In this document: one piece after another, positions 8,110 to 16,458 of the stretch
How the letters are laid out: each line of letters begins with the position of its first letter
Numbering within the stretch: position 1 is the stretch's first letter
Assembly: GCA_025057695.1 (NCBI GenBank)
Contig: JANWVB010000015.1
Location: forward strand, 1-19,182
Origin: Patescibacteria group bacterium
GTDB lineage: Bacteria; Patescibacteriota; Microgenomatia; UBA8517
Length of the DNA: 19,182 bases
Direction: 5' to 3'
Position numbers and translations under genes: made by a program
Notes under the pieces: model-generated
Told to the model about the DNA's origin: nothing
Database searches by the model: none
What the model saw: the letters and a program-made list of their open reading frames with translations, nothing else

Positions 8110-9360
8110 TTATACCTTCTGCTTGGTAACCGATTTAAAAACAAAAACATACAAAAGAATATTCGCAAAACTTAAAATTAACTTGAAATGATAATTGCTA
8201 AGAACATTTTCCAAAAAAGGCAGTGAGGGCGACCAAAACAAGTGATATAAATTCAAAAGATGGACAGCGGAAACCAAAAAATACAAAATCCAAATTTTAG
8301 GAATAAACACCAATAAAAGGGTGGCATAAGGAAAAAATGGATAAAGATACCTTTCGTGAATTCTTGTCATGAACAAAAAAACGGTAAATGAAATTACCGC
8401 AAGAGCTGAAAATAATTTTTTATCTGAAAAGTCATTTTTTAATTTGTACATAAAATAAATTACTGCCCAAAAAGGAATAACAAATCCCCAAATTCGCGCA
8501 GGCAAGCCGAAATAAGTTATAGAATCAAGTGTTTCCCCTGAATCAACTATCCACCAAAAATTAAAGGCGTTCGCGCTTAGATAACCTATTTCTCCCGGAA
8601 TAAAACGCTGAGTGTAAATTCGCAAAAACCAGATGAAAACATCAATTTTAGGATAAAACCAAACACAAGTTAGCAATACAACAAAAGCGCATACAAATAA
8701 CGATCTAAGCCAGTAGAATATTTTGTGCTTTTGAAAGATCGCAACAATAAACAACACAGGAGCAAAATATAAAAGCGAACCTTTAAAAAGAACTGACAGG
8801 GTATAAAACAAAAACGCAATTGTTATTCTTTTTTGCAATAAAGTAAATACCGATAAAATACCCAACAAATTGACAACAGAATCGGTCTGCCCCCACACCG
8901 AAGAGTTATACCAGATTACAGGATTTAATAACCAAACAAAACAAATTAATAAAGCTTTTCTTCGGCTAAAATTTTTAAAAATTAAATACTTATAAATAAT
9001 TGCTCCAATTGCAATGTCCGCAATTATAGAGGGAAGTTTCATAAGTAAAACCATACCTTTGTCTTCCCAAAACCAAATAATAGTGGATGGAAAAAAACCA
9101 AAAGAATTGTTTAAATACCAAAAAGTATCTTTAAAAAAATTCCATAAGAAAACCAAACCTCCAAGCATTAAAATAGTTAGAGGTGGCTGATTGGGGGCAG
9201 AGTATTGCCAACTATCTCTTTCGTAGAAATTCAAAATTCCGTTTTCATAAACTTCTATACCCCATGAAATTTGATTATTGAGATCACCATGGTATCCAAT
9301 AAAAACAAATGATAACCTTAATATAAGAGAGAATAAAAATATGACGTGTAAAGGCTTCAT
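8110..9360 (-). CDS. GT-C membrane glycosyltransferase, GT87/ALG6-8-like (copy A)
   Basis: A 416-residue, very hydrophobic protein distinct from the GT39 set. The first outer loop has a single candidate catalytic aspartate, Asp26 in GYHGDLNN, after one N-terminal helix. Family-like landmarks follow: NQPPLT (57-62), KLPSIIADI (108-116), LNPVIWYNSSVWGQTD ending at 160, FKG near 193, NAFNFWW (264-270) and MTRIHERYLYP (331-341). The WGQ.D and R.HERY motifs recur in the next gene upstream and are typical of GT-C enzymes annotated as GT87/DUF2029 or ALG6/ALG8-like hexosyl- or mannosyltransferases that use polyprenyl-phosphate sugars. It follows the only sizeable gap of the window (108 bases) and is followed 7 bases later by GT39 paralog 4. 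I cannot tell which sugar it moves. Confidence 0.9.
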   Translation of the reverse strand: MKPLHVIFLFSLILRLSFVFIGYHGDLNNQISWGIEVYENGILNFYERDSWQYSAPNQPPLTILMLGGLVFLWNFFKDTFWYLNNSFGFFPSTIIWFWEDKGMVLLMKLPSIIADIAIGAIIYKYLIFKNFSRRKALLICFVWLLNPVIWYNSSVWGQTDSVVNLLGILSVFTLLQKRITIAFLFYTLSVLFKGSLLYFAPVLFIVAIFQKHKIFYWLRSLFVCAFVVLLTCVWFYPKIDVFIWFLRIYTQRFIPGEIGYLSANAFNFWWIVDSGETLDSITYFGLPARIWGFVIPFWAVIYFMYKLKNDFSDKKLFSALAVISFTVFLFMTRIHERYLYPFFPYATLLLVFIPKIWILYFLVSAVHLLNLYHLFWSPSLPFLENVLSNYHFKLILSFANILLYVFVFKSVTKQKV

Positions 9361-9375
9361 GTAAAAACTTTGATT

Positions 9376-9418
9376 AAAAAAACTATTAATTTATTTTGTC
9401 TCCGACAATAAAATAGTT
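9376..9418 (-). terminator. Hairpin plus T-run: candidate weak terminator or attenuator
   Basis: This lies in the 108-base gap between the two GT87-like genes. Read on the minus strand it has an outer arm AACTATT (9412-9418) pairing with AATAGTT (9381-9387), and an inner arm TTGTC/GACAA around a GGA loop. A run of T follows at 9376-9380. The stem is AT-rich and interrupted by an asymmetric internal loop, so it is weak by ordinary standards. Only about 16 bases separate it from the next start codon, leaving no room for a separate promoter after it. Partial attenuation of the distal half of the operon is therefore more plausible than full termination. No convincing -35/-10 pair was found in the gap. 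Confidence 0.35.
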
Positions 9419-9468
9419 AAAATTCGCATATATAAAAATTTGACAATATTTTTCTTTAATCTCAAACC

Positions 9469-10698
9469 TTATTTGTTAAATCGAATTAAAAACTTAAAAA
9501 CCAAAAAATAGTTTATTATGTTTAAAATAGACAAAGCAAAAACCATCATGTTGACCCAAGAGTTATTGGCATACGAAGCAAATTTATACGAATAAATCAA
9601 ATTAACAAAATAAATCAGAAATAAAATATAAACACTAAATCTTTCTAGTCCTTTAATAAAAGGTGTTGCCAAAAGAAGCAACACAAAACCATAGTAAGGA
9701 TGTCTCTCATGCATTCTAGTCATAAACATTGGCAAAGCCAAAAAGATCATAGATCCATAAAAAATTAACATTTTATGCGCATCAAATATCCCAATATTGT
9801 TTTTAAACAAGAAGATATATCTAATGAATACAAATGAATATACAAAAATAAAAAGTAACAAGCCAATATTGTGATATGTCATGCCCCAAATCTGCTCTTT
9901 ATCTGAGACATAATTGAAACCGCCATGAAAGACATTTGTAATCACAAGCCAAAAATTAAACATGTTTAAAGTTGTATATTGCCAAAAATTAGCTGTATAC
10001 AAGTTTCTCTCAATCACAAAATCAATAAAGTCCCCCTTCGCAAACGGCACAAAAGTAAGCAAAAACATTAATGCAAATGTCAAAAGAAAAACAAAGACTT
10101 TATTAAATCCATACCTTCGCAGTAAATAGTAAGCGACAAAAGGCAAGATCAAGATAATTACTGGTTTTATTGATTGTCCCAAACCCAAAAAAATTCCTGA
10201 AAGCAAATATTTTTTACACAAAAACAAATAAATTGCACTAATCAAAAAGAAAGCAACTACGCTGTCAACTTGCCCCCAAATTACAGAATTCATTAAAAAT
10301 CCGGGATAAGCCGCATAAAAAGCTGAAACTATAAAAGCTTTTGCCCTATCAACCAATCTGCTTGATATTAAATATATCAAAACACTGTTTGCTATATCGG
10401 TAAAAAACGATGGCAATTTATAAACAAACTCCAAATCAATATAAAAAAGTTTGGCGTTAATAAAATAGTACAACTTGCCAACAAACCAAAGCGCATACAA
10501 GTAACCGGGAAGATAATCAGAATTCTCAATATCGTAAAAATCACTCCACTTGTGCCTTATTAAAGACAAAGACCATTCACTAAATGTAAATATATCTGGA
10601 TGAGAGTTGGAAAAAAATAGAAATGGAATTCTAATCACAAAAGAAATTATAAAGACAAAAAAGATGCATATTTTATCAGTTGTTAAAAACCTATTCAT
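9469..10698 (-). CDS. GT-C membrane glycosyltransferase, GT87/ALG6-8-like (copy B)
   Basis: A 409-residue multi-spanning protein, paralogous to the gene just downstream. The candidate catalytic aspartate is Asp35 in NSHPDIFTFSEW. Shared landmarks are YKLPSFFTDIANS (93-105), YPGFLMNSVIWGQVD (131-145), GLGQSIKP (172-179), NMFNFW (245-250) and FMTRMHERHPYY (325-336); the RYLYP of copy A reads RHPYY here. The start codon overlaps the stop of GT39 paralog 5 as ATGA, so the two are probably translationally coupled, with an AAAAGA purine run just upstream. The likely role is transfer of a sugar from a polyprenyl-phosphate carrier at the outer membrane face. Pairing of this gene and copy A between GT39 genes suggests they add different residues of one glycan. 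Acceptor and donor are unknown. Confidence 0.9.
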   Translation of the reverse strand: MNRFLTTDKICIFFVFIISFVIRIPFLFFSNSHPDIFTFSEWSLSLIRHKWSDFYDIENSDYLPGYLYALWFVGKLYYFINAKLFYIDLEFVYKLPSFFTDIANSVLIYLISSRLVDRAKAFIVSAFYAAYPGFLMNSVIWGQVDSVVAFFLISAIYLFLCKKYLLSGIFLGLGQSIKPVIILILPFVAYYLLRRYGFNKVFVFLLTFALMFLLTFVPFAKGDFIDFVIERNLYTANFWQYTTLNMFNFWLVITNVFHGGFNYVSDKEQIWGMTYHNIGLLLFIFVYSFVFIRYIFLFKNNIGIFDAHKMLIFYGSMIFLALPMFMTRMHERHPYYGFVLLLLATPFIKGLERFSVYILFLIYFVNLIYSYKFASYANNSWVNMMVFALSILNIINYFLVFKFLIRFNK

Positions 10699-12407
10699 TC
10701 TTTTGCAAACAAATAAAAAGCGGGTTCTCCTGATGGATAAGCTATTGCGTCAAGCAAAACAAGATCACCAGGCGTCCTTTCTGGTTCTTGTATTAAATTA
10801 ACTTTTACTTCCTTTTCCGTCGCCAAATAAATACTTTTAGATGGTAACACTTTCCCCCAATCATAAAGACCGGCATTTTGAGGACTTCCAAAATAGTATC
10901 TGTCAATAAAACCAACTTCGCCAAATCCAGTTATATCAGCTTTTTTAAATGGGTAACCTTTATGCCACAAGAAAGGATCATAAGGATACAAAGCGGCAAA
11001 AAATATCCAAGCAGGTTCACCATACATGCTAATAATTATCTTGTCATAATTTTCTTCATAGTTTTTAAGTGAAGTAATAGCTTCTCTAAAACCATAATGC
11101 CACCACCTCTCTGAATCATATTTGTTATGCACCCAATAATAATGACTATAAAAAATAAAATTTGCCAAAAGAATTACAAAATACGAACCAGTTAAAAAAA
11201 TCTTTAATTTGCAATTCTGAATTGAAAACAAATAGTAAATACCAAATGAAATTAGAAACACCAAAGGAACTAAAATAGTAATAAGACGAGTGGCATGATT
11301 CCCTCCATCACGAGTAAGCGAAGCTGGCAAAGCGCCAAAAATTAGCATGAAAACAATAAAATATTTATGCCTCTTAGTAATATTTTTAGAAGCAAAAAAA
11401 AACACAATACCAAAAATCAACAAAATAAAATCTATTTGATAAAACTGACCCATTTGTTTTATAGAATGCCTCAAATTAGGATCGCCAGATATAAAAAGAA
11501 ATTCTGTAGAGAATGACTTTAATAAATTATCAAAAATCAAAGAAATCCATAAAAAAAACTTATTATGATAAAACTTATCAGCAAAAGAAGGTTGCAATCC
11601 TTCTACCAATTCATTTCTGTCGTAAGCATCCAACATTCTAGCGGTACCAATTTCTGACTCTCTTGTCGGGTCTGTGAAAATACTTATGTAAGAAAATCTC
11701 TGTGTTCCACCACCAAAAAATGTTGAATAAAATGTTGGCAAACCTAAAAATATCAGGAAGATTAACGCGCTGAAAATTTCTTTTTTTGAAAATTTAAAAA
11801 TTTCCCTAAACCAGAATAAAAAGAGAAAAAACATAAGAAAAGGAGTAAAAAATTTAGCAGTGCTGTAAATGAGAGGAGTTAAAGTAAGCAAAGAAACAGA
11901 AAACCAAAAAAATCTGCCACCATTTCTGACCGAATAAAAGAAAAAATACAATCCAAAAACAAGAAAAAAAAGCAACATTGTAACTTCAAAACCAGCTCGT
12001 GAGTACTGAATATGCCATGGAGACAAGGCAAGAACAAAAGCGACAATCAAACCAAAATAATCTTTGTTAAATACTTGTTTTGCGAGAAGATAAATCCCTA
12101 AAATAGTTAGAATCCCAAAAATTGCGGCTGGTAATCTCACTCCGTAAGGGCTAATTCCAAATATAGCCACTGTTGGAACTGATGTATACAAATAAAGAGG
12201 CGTCCTCCATTCTGCCAGCGACTGAAAATGAAGTGGCATAAAATTTCCTGAGTAATCTTTGCCTGTTTTCAAGATCGAATAAGCGTGATATCCAACATCC
12301 AATTCATCTCCAAACATAGAAACAGGCACTTCATCTAATTTCCAAAGTCTTAAAAATGAAGCAATAAACAAAATAAAAAACAAAAATATTTTTGTCTTAT
12401 TAAACAT
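10695..12407 (-). CDS. GT39/PMT-type membrane glycosyltransferase, paralog 5
   Basis: A 570-residue multi-spanning protein, the first GT39 gene in transcription order. The catalytic-loop pair is Asp34-Glu35 followed by LDVGYHAYS and KTGKDYSGNFMP. Where the other four have G/N-D-Y/F-K, this one has AEWR (65-68), keeping the charges but changing each residue. Other family landmarks are intact: SPWHIQYSRAGFE, an outer loop with YHNKFFLW and FLFISGDP, TRDGGNHATRLITILVP, and a C-terminal domain with YGEPAWIFFAALYPYDP and YPSGEPAFYLF. The start overlaps the upstream GT2 gene by 8 bases and the end overlaps copy B of the GT87-like pair as ATGA. It is the most diverged of the five around the first loop and is physically separated from the other four by the GT87-like pair, so it may recognise a different donor or acceptor. 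Confidence 0.93.
   Translation of the reverse strand: MFNKTKIFLFFILFIASFLRLWKLDEVPVSMFGDELDVGYHAYSILKTGKDYSGNFMPLHFQSLAEWRTPLYLYTSVPTVAIFGISPYGVRLPAAIFGILTILGIYLLAKQVFNKDYFGLIVAFVLALSPWHIQYSRAGFEVTMLLFFLVFGLYFFFYSVRNGGRFFWFSVSLLTLTPLIYSTAKFFTPFLMFFLFLFWFREIFKFSKKEIFSALIFLIFLGLPTFYSTFFGGGTQRFSYISIFTDPTRESEIGTARMLDAYDRNELVEGLQPSFADKFYHNKFFLWISLIFDNLLKSFSTEFLFISGDPNLRHSIKQMGQFYQIDFILLIFGIVFFFASKNITKRHKYFIVFMLIFGALPASLTRDGGNHATRLITILVPLVFLISFGIYYLFSIQNCKLKIFLTGSYFVILLANFIFYSHYYWVHNKYDSERWWHYGFREAITSLKNYEENYDKIIISMYGEPAWIFFAALYPYDPFLWHKGYPFKKADITGFGEVGFIDRYYFGSPQNAGLYDWGKVLPSKSIYLATEKEVKVNLIQEPERTPGDLVLLDAIAYPSGEPAFYLFAKE
11201..11229. repeat. AT repeat related to the one at 2622-2661
   Basis: This stretch in paralog 5 encodes SIQNCKLKIFL between two membrane segments. 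It contains the near-palindrome AATTTGCAATTCTGAATT and resembles the repeat in paralog 1 on the basis of shared TGCAATT and GAATT/GAAAA units. The relationship is judged by eye only. Confidence 0.3.
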
Positions 12408-13206
12408 TGTAAATTTTTTTAACCAGCTGATTGGTTTTCATGACAAACCAAATAAGATAATGCTTTAAAGCGCCATGATAAATTTTACTGGATGGAACAA
12501 GTCTTCTCCATTGGTTATAACCATAACCGCTTTTGCCTAGATGATGAACAACTTTGACATATGGCAAGTAATATATAGATAAACCAAAATTTCTAATCTT
12601 TCTACAATAATCAAGATCCTCAAAATACATAAAATATTTTTCATTCAAAAACGGTGCATATTTTCTGGCAATAGGAGTAATAAGAAAAGCGGCCATAACA
12701 GCACTCTCAATTTCAACAGGAGCCTTGCCTTTGGGAGAATATTGCCCATAATTTCCTTTCATGTTAAGCCAATATTCTAAAATGGCGCCACTTAATGTTG
12801 GTAATTTGAACACAGACTTTTGAACTGAACCATCTGAATTTAAAAGGCGCGGAACCACAACTCCAACATTGGGATGAAAATCGGCAAAATCAATCAAGCG
12901 ATCAATGACATAATCGCCAATTTCAGCATCAGAATTAAGCAAAAATAAATACTTTCCCTTTGCTATTTTTATACCTTGATTATTAGCTTTTGCAAAACCT
13001 AAATTTTTGTTGTTTTTTATCAGTTTCAACTTACTTCCAAATTTTTGCAAGCTTTGGCAAGTGCCATCGCAAGAAGCGTTGTCAACAACTATTACCTCAA
13101 TCTTCTTTTTAGTCTTTGAACGAAAAACCGATTTAACACACGACAAAGTGTAATTTTTGGTATTGTAACTTACAACAATAACAGAAACATCTATCTCTTT
13201 ATCCAT
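12400..13206 (-). CDS. GT2 family glycosyltransferase, rhamnosyltransferase (WbbL)-like
   Basis: A 268-residue GT-A fold enzyme. The nucleotide-binding start is VSVIVVSYNT (7-16), followed by VIVVDNAS.D.T, the NLGFAKANNQGI segment, the metal-binding DXD equivalent NSDAE (91-95) and the acceptor-side MYFEDLDYC (193-201) with the acidic ED pair expected to supply the catalytic base. This motif order is typical of WbbL/cd04186-type transferases, which move dTDP-rhamnose or a similar nucleotide sugar at the cytoplasmic face. It has no long membrane domain, only an amphipathic C-terminal tail, so it is probably peripheral. The start at 13206 follows the previous gene's stop by 7 bases. Its end overlaps GT39 paralog 5 by 8 bases. 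The rhamnose assignment is a family tendency and not proven. Confidence 0.93.
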   Translation of the reverse strand: MDKEIDVSVIVVSYNTKNYTLSCVKSVFRSKTKKKIEVIVVDNASCDGTCQSLQKFGSKLKLIKNNKNLGFAKANNQGIKIAKGKYLFLLNSDAEIGDYVIDRLIDFADFHPNVGVVVPRLLNSDGSVQKSVFKLPTLSGAILEYWLNMKGNYGQYSPKGKAPVEIESAVMAAFLITPIARKYAPFLNEKYFMYFEDLDYCRKIRNFGLSIYYLPYVKVVHHLGKSGYGYNQWRRLVPSSKIYHGALKHYLIWFVMKTNQLVKKIYNV

Positions 13207-13213
13207 ACTTTAA

Positions 13214-14116
13214 TCAACTAAACATTGCCAAAACTGCCTCATCTGATAACTTAATGTGTTTTTTTTCTTTTCTTCTAAAACTCGCAATTAAACCAATTTT
13301 TGTAAGAGCCGTAATAACTACAACAATATATCCTGGATGCAACAAAGACCTATTGATTAAACTAAAAACATGCTTCTTCATCAGACTTTTTGAAGTAATA
13401 TTCTTCCACATAAAAATAAGGTGATTCCTTTCTTGAACCCTCATTTTAAACTTTTTATCAATGGATCCTGTTGTGCCCTCGTGAATATGTGAAACAATAG
13501 CCTTTGGTTCCCACAAACACTTATAACCTCTCTTCCAAGCGCGATAGCTCAAATCAACATCCTCCCAATAAAAAGGACTAAAAAGATTAGCATCCATACC
13601 TGAAAGTTTTAGATAATAACTTCTTCTAAAAATACCAGAACCTCCGCTAACCCACATAGTTTTTGTGGTTTCTTTCAATTCATCCAAACCTTTGTGAACA
13701 AAATAACCATTTTCAAAACTCCCAATAGCAGGCCCGTAACCTTTTTCATGAAAAGATACACCAAAAACGGAAATATCTTCAAAATGTTTCAAAGTTGGAA
13801 ATACAAAATTTTCGCTCACACTAACATCATTGTTAAGCAAGACAACCAGACTGCAACGTGAATTTTTGACTCCAGTATTAACAGCAAAAGAAAAACCGCG
13901 ATTCTTTGAATGACGAAAAACTTTAACTTGCGGATATTTTTCTTTAATGTATGCGACACTATCATCAGTTGAACAGTCATCTACAACAATTATCTCCTTA
14001 ATCATATTTAAATTATTTTGGCTAGCTTTTATCACTGAAGGCAAATGCTTTTTTAATAAATACTTACCATTATAGTTAGGGATAATAACTGATACTAAGT
14101 TTTTTTTCATTTTCAT
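13214..14116 (-). CDS. GT2 family glycosyltransferase
   Basis: A 300-residue GT-A enzyme. VSVIIPNYNG (8-17) opens the fold, with EIIVVDDCSTDDS (41-53), the NRGFSFAVNTG segment, LLNNDV containing the DXD-equivalent NND (95-97), VSGGSGIFRR (156-165) and FYWEDVDLSYRAWKRGY with the acidic pair at 185-186. A hydrophobic segment near the C-terminus (about 253-272) could anchor it to the membrane. The start ATG overlaps the stop of the upstream YfhO gene as ATGA; a second in-frame ATG two codons later is equally possible. It is likely a nucleotide-sugar-dependent transferase at the inner membrane face. It lacks the two C-terminal helices of CsbB/GtrB-type polyprenyl-phosphate glycosyltransferases, so I do not call it a carrier-charging enzyme. 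Confidence 0.93.
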   Translation of the reverse strand: MKMKKNLVSVIIPNYNGKYLLKKHLPSVIKASQNNLNMIKEIIVVDDCSTDDSVAYIKEKYPQVKVFRHSKNRGFSFAVNTGVKNSRCSLVVLLNNDVSVSENFVFPTLKHFEDISVFGVSFHEKGYGPAIGSFENGYFVHKGLDELKETTKTMWVSGGSGIFRRSYYLKLSGMDANLFSPFYWEDVDLSYRAWKRGYKCLWEPKAIVSHIHEGTTGSIDKKFKMRVQERNHLIFMWKNITSKSLMKKHVFSLINRSLLHPGYIVVVITALTKIGLIASFRRKEKKHIKLSDEAVLAMFS

Positions 14117-16458
14117 TTGCGATAATTGCTATAAACTGTGAAAATAGATAAAAACAAAAAAGTGGCAAGACTAATCCAGAGAGAATAATAAAATGTTTTT
14201 GGCTTATAAAACATCTCTATTTTATTTGCACCAGCATTCACATAAAAAGACTGAAAAATGAGATTTGCTTTAAATATTTTAGCCGGTAAACCGTTAATAT
14301 ATAATTCCCAACTGTCATCATAGCTAACCGAGTGAAAAACATACGAATCTGTTGAAGTTTCAATTTCAAAAGATATTTTGTTCTTACCAAGCAAATAATT
14401 TGTAACTTTATATTCAGGCTCTTCATTTGATGAAACTGCCAACTGTTCCTCTAAAAATATATGTTTACCTTTTGTTGTTAGCATTTTTTGTATTAATTCT
14501 TTTCGATCACTTACAAAAAACACCTGATTAGATAACCAAATTCTAGGCAAATAGAAAAGGTATTCATACACAGATATTCTCCCTTCATCAAAAACTTTTT
14601 TATAATTTTCAATGTTATTGCCATTGTACAAATAACCATTAACATCAATTCCACCCAGTCTATTTTTGGGATAATCAATAATATACTTCAGATTTGAATA
14701 TGCCAAAAGCGGGGAAGAAAAATTATGTACCAATCCATAACGTCCACTCAACGCAGATAAGTCTCCCTTGTTTACAATCGAATACCATTTGCTATTAATT
14801 TCTGGATAAATTGAATCATAACCTTCTACCGACTGAATACGAAAAGGCATGAAGAGATTTAAAGGAATTCCTCCCGCAATCCTAAATTGCTCTTTTTCTG
14901 AGTGTTGTTTTAAAAAAGAAATTATCCCAGTTTCAGGAAAAACAAATTCTCTTGGAGAAAAAGGCGTATTTTTGTTTGCATACCAAATCATTTCAAATGT
15001 TAACAAAAATAAAAGTACATATCTTGCGTAATTCAATTTATTAAATCTCTTAGCTGTATAAATTACAAAAACCATAAAAATCAGTACCAACGTAGCAGGA
15101 ATCATATTTTTTAGAGAAACCTGCATTTTATTTTGGTCATTAGGGAAAAGATTAATACCATAAACTGAAATATATGGAGTAAAATAAATGAAAATTCCAA
15201 TCCCTGCAGTAATCAACAACAAAACCAAACAAATTTTTAATATTAAATTCGAACTGCCTTTTACTTCATCAAATCTCAATGCCGATAAAGTAGCAGCAAA
15301 AAAACCAACAACAAATAGTATTCTGCTTGCGGAGCTTGTGCCTAATCCCGGGATATTCAAAATGTACGGCAGATATGCCAAGGGTGTGGGGAAAAGCATT
15401 ATTAAAGAAAACAAAATACCAATTTTAAAATATTTTTCAGATCTTGTTTTGCTTCTTTTAATAAAACCAAAAATTAAAAACACAAGAGCTGTAACACCAA
15501 AAAAAGCCATATATTCATGAAAACCAAATTTGCCCCAATAATTTCCGGTGACAACGTTTCCATAAAAATCCGGCCATATAAAGTTTGTGATTTTGTGCCA
15601 ATGCATAATTCCATAAAAATACTCAACAATATAAGGGTCGTCGCGACGTATTGAACTTAAATACAATTCCAAAGTTGGCAAAAGTTGTGGCAAAGATAAA
15701 AATACACCGAGAATCTGTCCAAGTATCGCCTTGATGAGAATCTTGATCTTCTCATGAAACAAATAAAAAGCGTAAGTAAAATAAATGACAGTTATGTATA
15801 ACGGCACTTGAAAATCACCAGCAGTGTAAACAAAGAAAAAACCTATTGAGATTAAAAATATGTACAAGAAGTTTTGTCTATTTAAATAGTTATGCAAGCA
15901 CCAAAGCAAAAAAGGCAACCATAAACCAGCGTGGCCGCCAGTTGCAAATTCTAACCAAGCAATCATATAACCACTGTAAGAGAAAGTAATTGCTCCAAAT
16001 AAAGATGCCAAATGTGATAAATTTAATTTCTTTAAAAACAAATATGTAAAAACACCCGACAATAAAACTTGTGAATATACAAGCAAGCTCCAAGCATCAA
16101 TATCATTTAAAAAAAGGTAAAAAACATTAAGAGGATAAAGCGAAGCTGAATGTAGTGTCGCCAAAAATGGACTTCCAGAAAACATATAATGATTCCATAA
16201 AGGGACAGATCCGTTTCTCCAAAATTCTCCCACAAGTTGCCTCCAAGGATAGAATTGAGAAAAAGCATCGGTTTTCTCTAAATTTCTTATTGGAACACCA
16301 GTTGGATAATCATTCCAAGATATTTCCGTCCAAGGGACATGCGCCCCAACCAAGGCATCGACAGGCAATGGAACTTTACCATTCAAAAAGTAAGGGTGAA
16401 AAAATATTGCTGAGATTAAAAATATATAAAAAAAACAAAGCCAATTTGAAAACTTCAT
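14113..16458 (-). CDS. YfhO-family multi-spanning membrane protein (GT-C type)
   Basis: A 781-residue protein with many hydrophobic segments and a long non-membrane C-terminal part. The N-terminal outer loop has the YfhO-family pattern DAFSQFYPWR (64-73), then VPLWNHYMFSGSPF (85-98). Near the end, after the membrane core, comes LPRIW and then YDDSWELYINGLPAKI, with YVNAGANKIEMFYKP before a last helix, matching the family's beta-rich tail. Bacillus and Listeria YfhO-type proteins are linked to putting GlcNAc or galactose on teichoic acids with a partner that loads the sugar on undecaprenyl phosphate. By analogy this one would add a sugar from a lipid carrier outside the membrane. No CsbB-like partner is seen in the window. 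It is coupled by ATGA overlaps to the GT4 gene upstream and the GT2 gene downstream. Enzymatic activity itself is inferred. Confidence 0.9.
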   Translation of the reverse strand: MKFSNWLCFFYIFLISAIFFHPYFLNGKVPLPVDALVGAHVPWTEISWNDYPTGVPIRNLEKTDAFSQFYPWRQLVGEFWRNGSVPLWNHYMFSGSPFLATLHSASLYPLNVFYLFLNDIDAWSLLVYSQVLLSGVFTYLFLKKLNLSHLASLFGAITFSYSGYMIAWLEFATGGHAGLWLPFLLWCLHNYLNRQNFLYIFLISIGFFFVYTAGDFQVPLYITVIYFTYAFYLFHEKIKILIKAILGQILGVFLSLPQLLPTLELYLSSIRRDDPYIVEYFYGIMHWHKITNFIWPDFYGNVVTGNYWGKFGFHEYMAFFGVTALVFLIFGFIKRSKTRSEKYFKIGILFSLIMLFPTPLAYLPYILNIPGLGTSSASRILFVVGFFAATLSALRFDEVKGSSNLILKICLVLLLITAGIGIFIYFTPYISVYGINLFPNDQNKMQVSLKNMIPATLVLIFMVFVIYTAKRFNKLNYARYVLLFLLTFEMIWYANKNTPFSPREFVFPETGIISFLKQHSEKEQFRIAGGIPLNLFMPFRIQSVEGYDSIYPEINSKWYSIVNKGDLSALSGRYGLVHNFSSPLLAYSNLKYIIDYPKNRLGGIDVNGYLYNGNNIENYKKVFDEGRISVYEYLFYLPRIWLSNQVFFVSDRKELIQKMLTTKGKHIFLEEQLAVSSNEEPEYKVTNYLLGKNKISFEIETSTDSYVFHSVSYDDSWELYINGLPAKIFKANLIFQSFYVNAGANKIEMFYKPKTFYYSLWISLATFLFLSIFTVYSNYRK

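Noticed and set aside
9361..9468. Promoter in the 108-base gap (TTGTCA and TATATA-like boxes on the minus strand)
   Set aside because: The boxes are present but not at usable spacing (about 6 or 25 bases instead of 16-18). In such AT-rich DNA they carry no weight.
15188..15520. Plus-strand open frame of 110 codons inside the YfhO gene
   Set aside because: It is antisense to conserved membrane segments of YfhO and is rich in Lys/Asn/Pro as expected from reverse reading of hydrophobic codons. No homolog-like pattern is visible.
15734..15755. Inverted repeat ATGAGAA/TTCTCAT with an 8-base loop
   Set aside because: It lies inside the YfhO coding region, codes for an ordinary Lys/Ile/Leu stretch and has no adjacent T-run. 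It is likely chance in AT-rich DNA.
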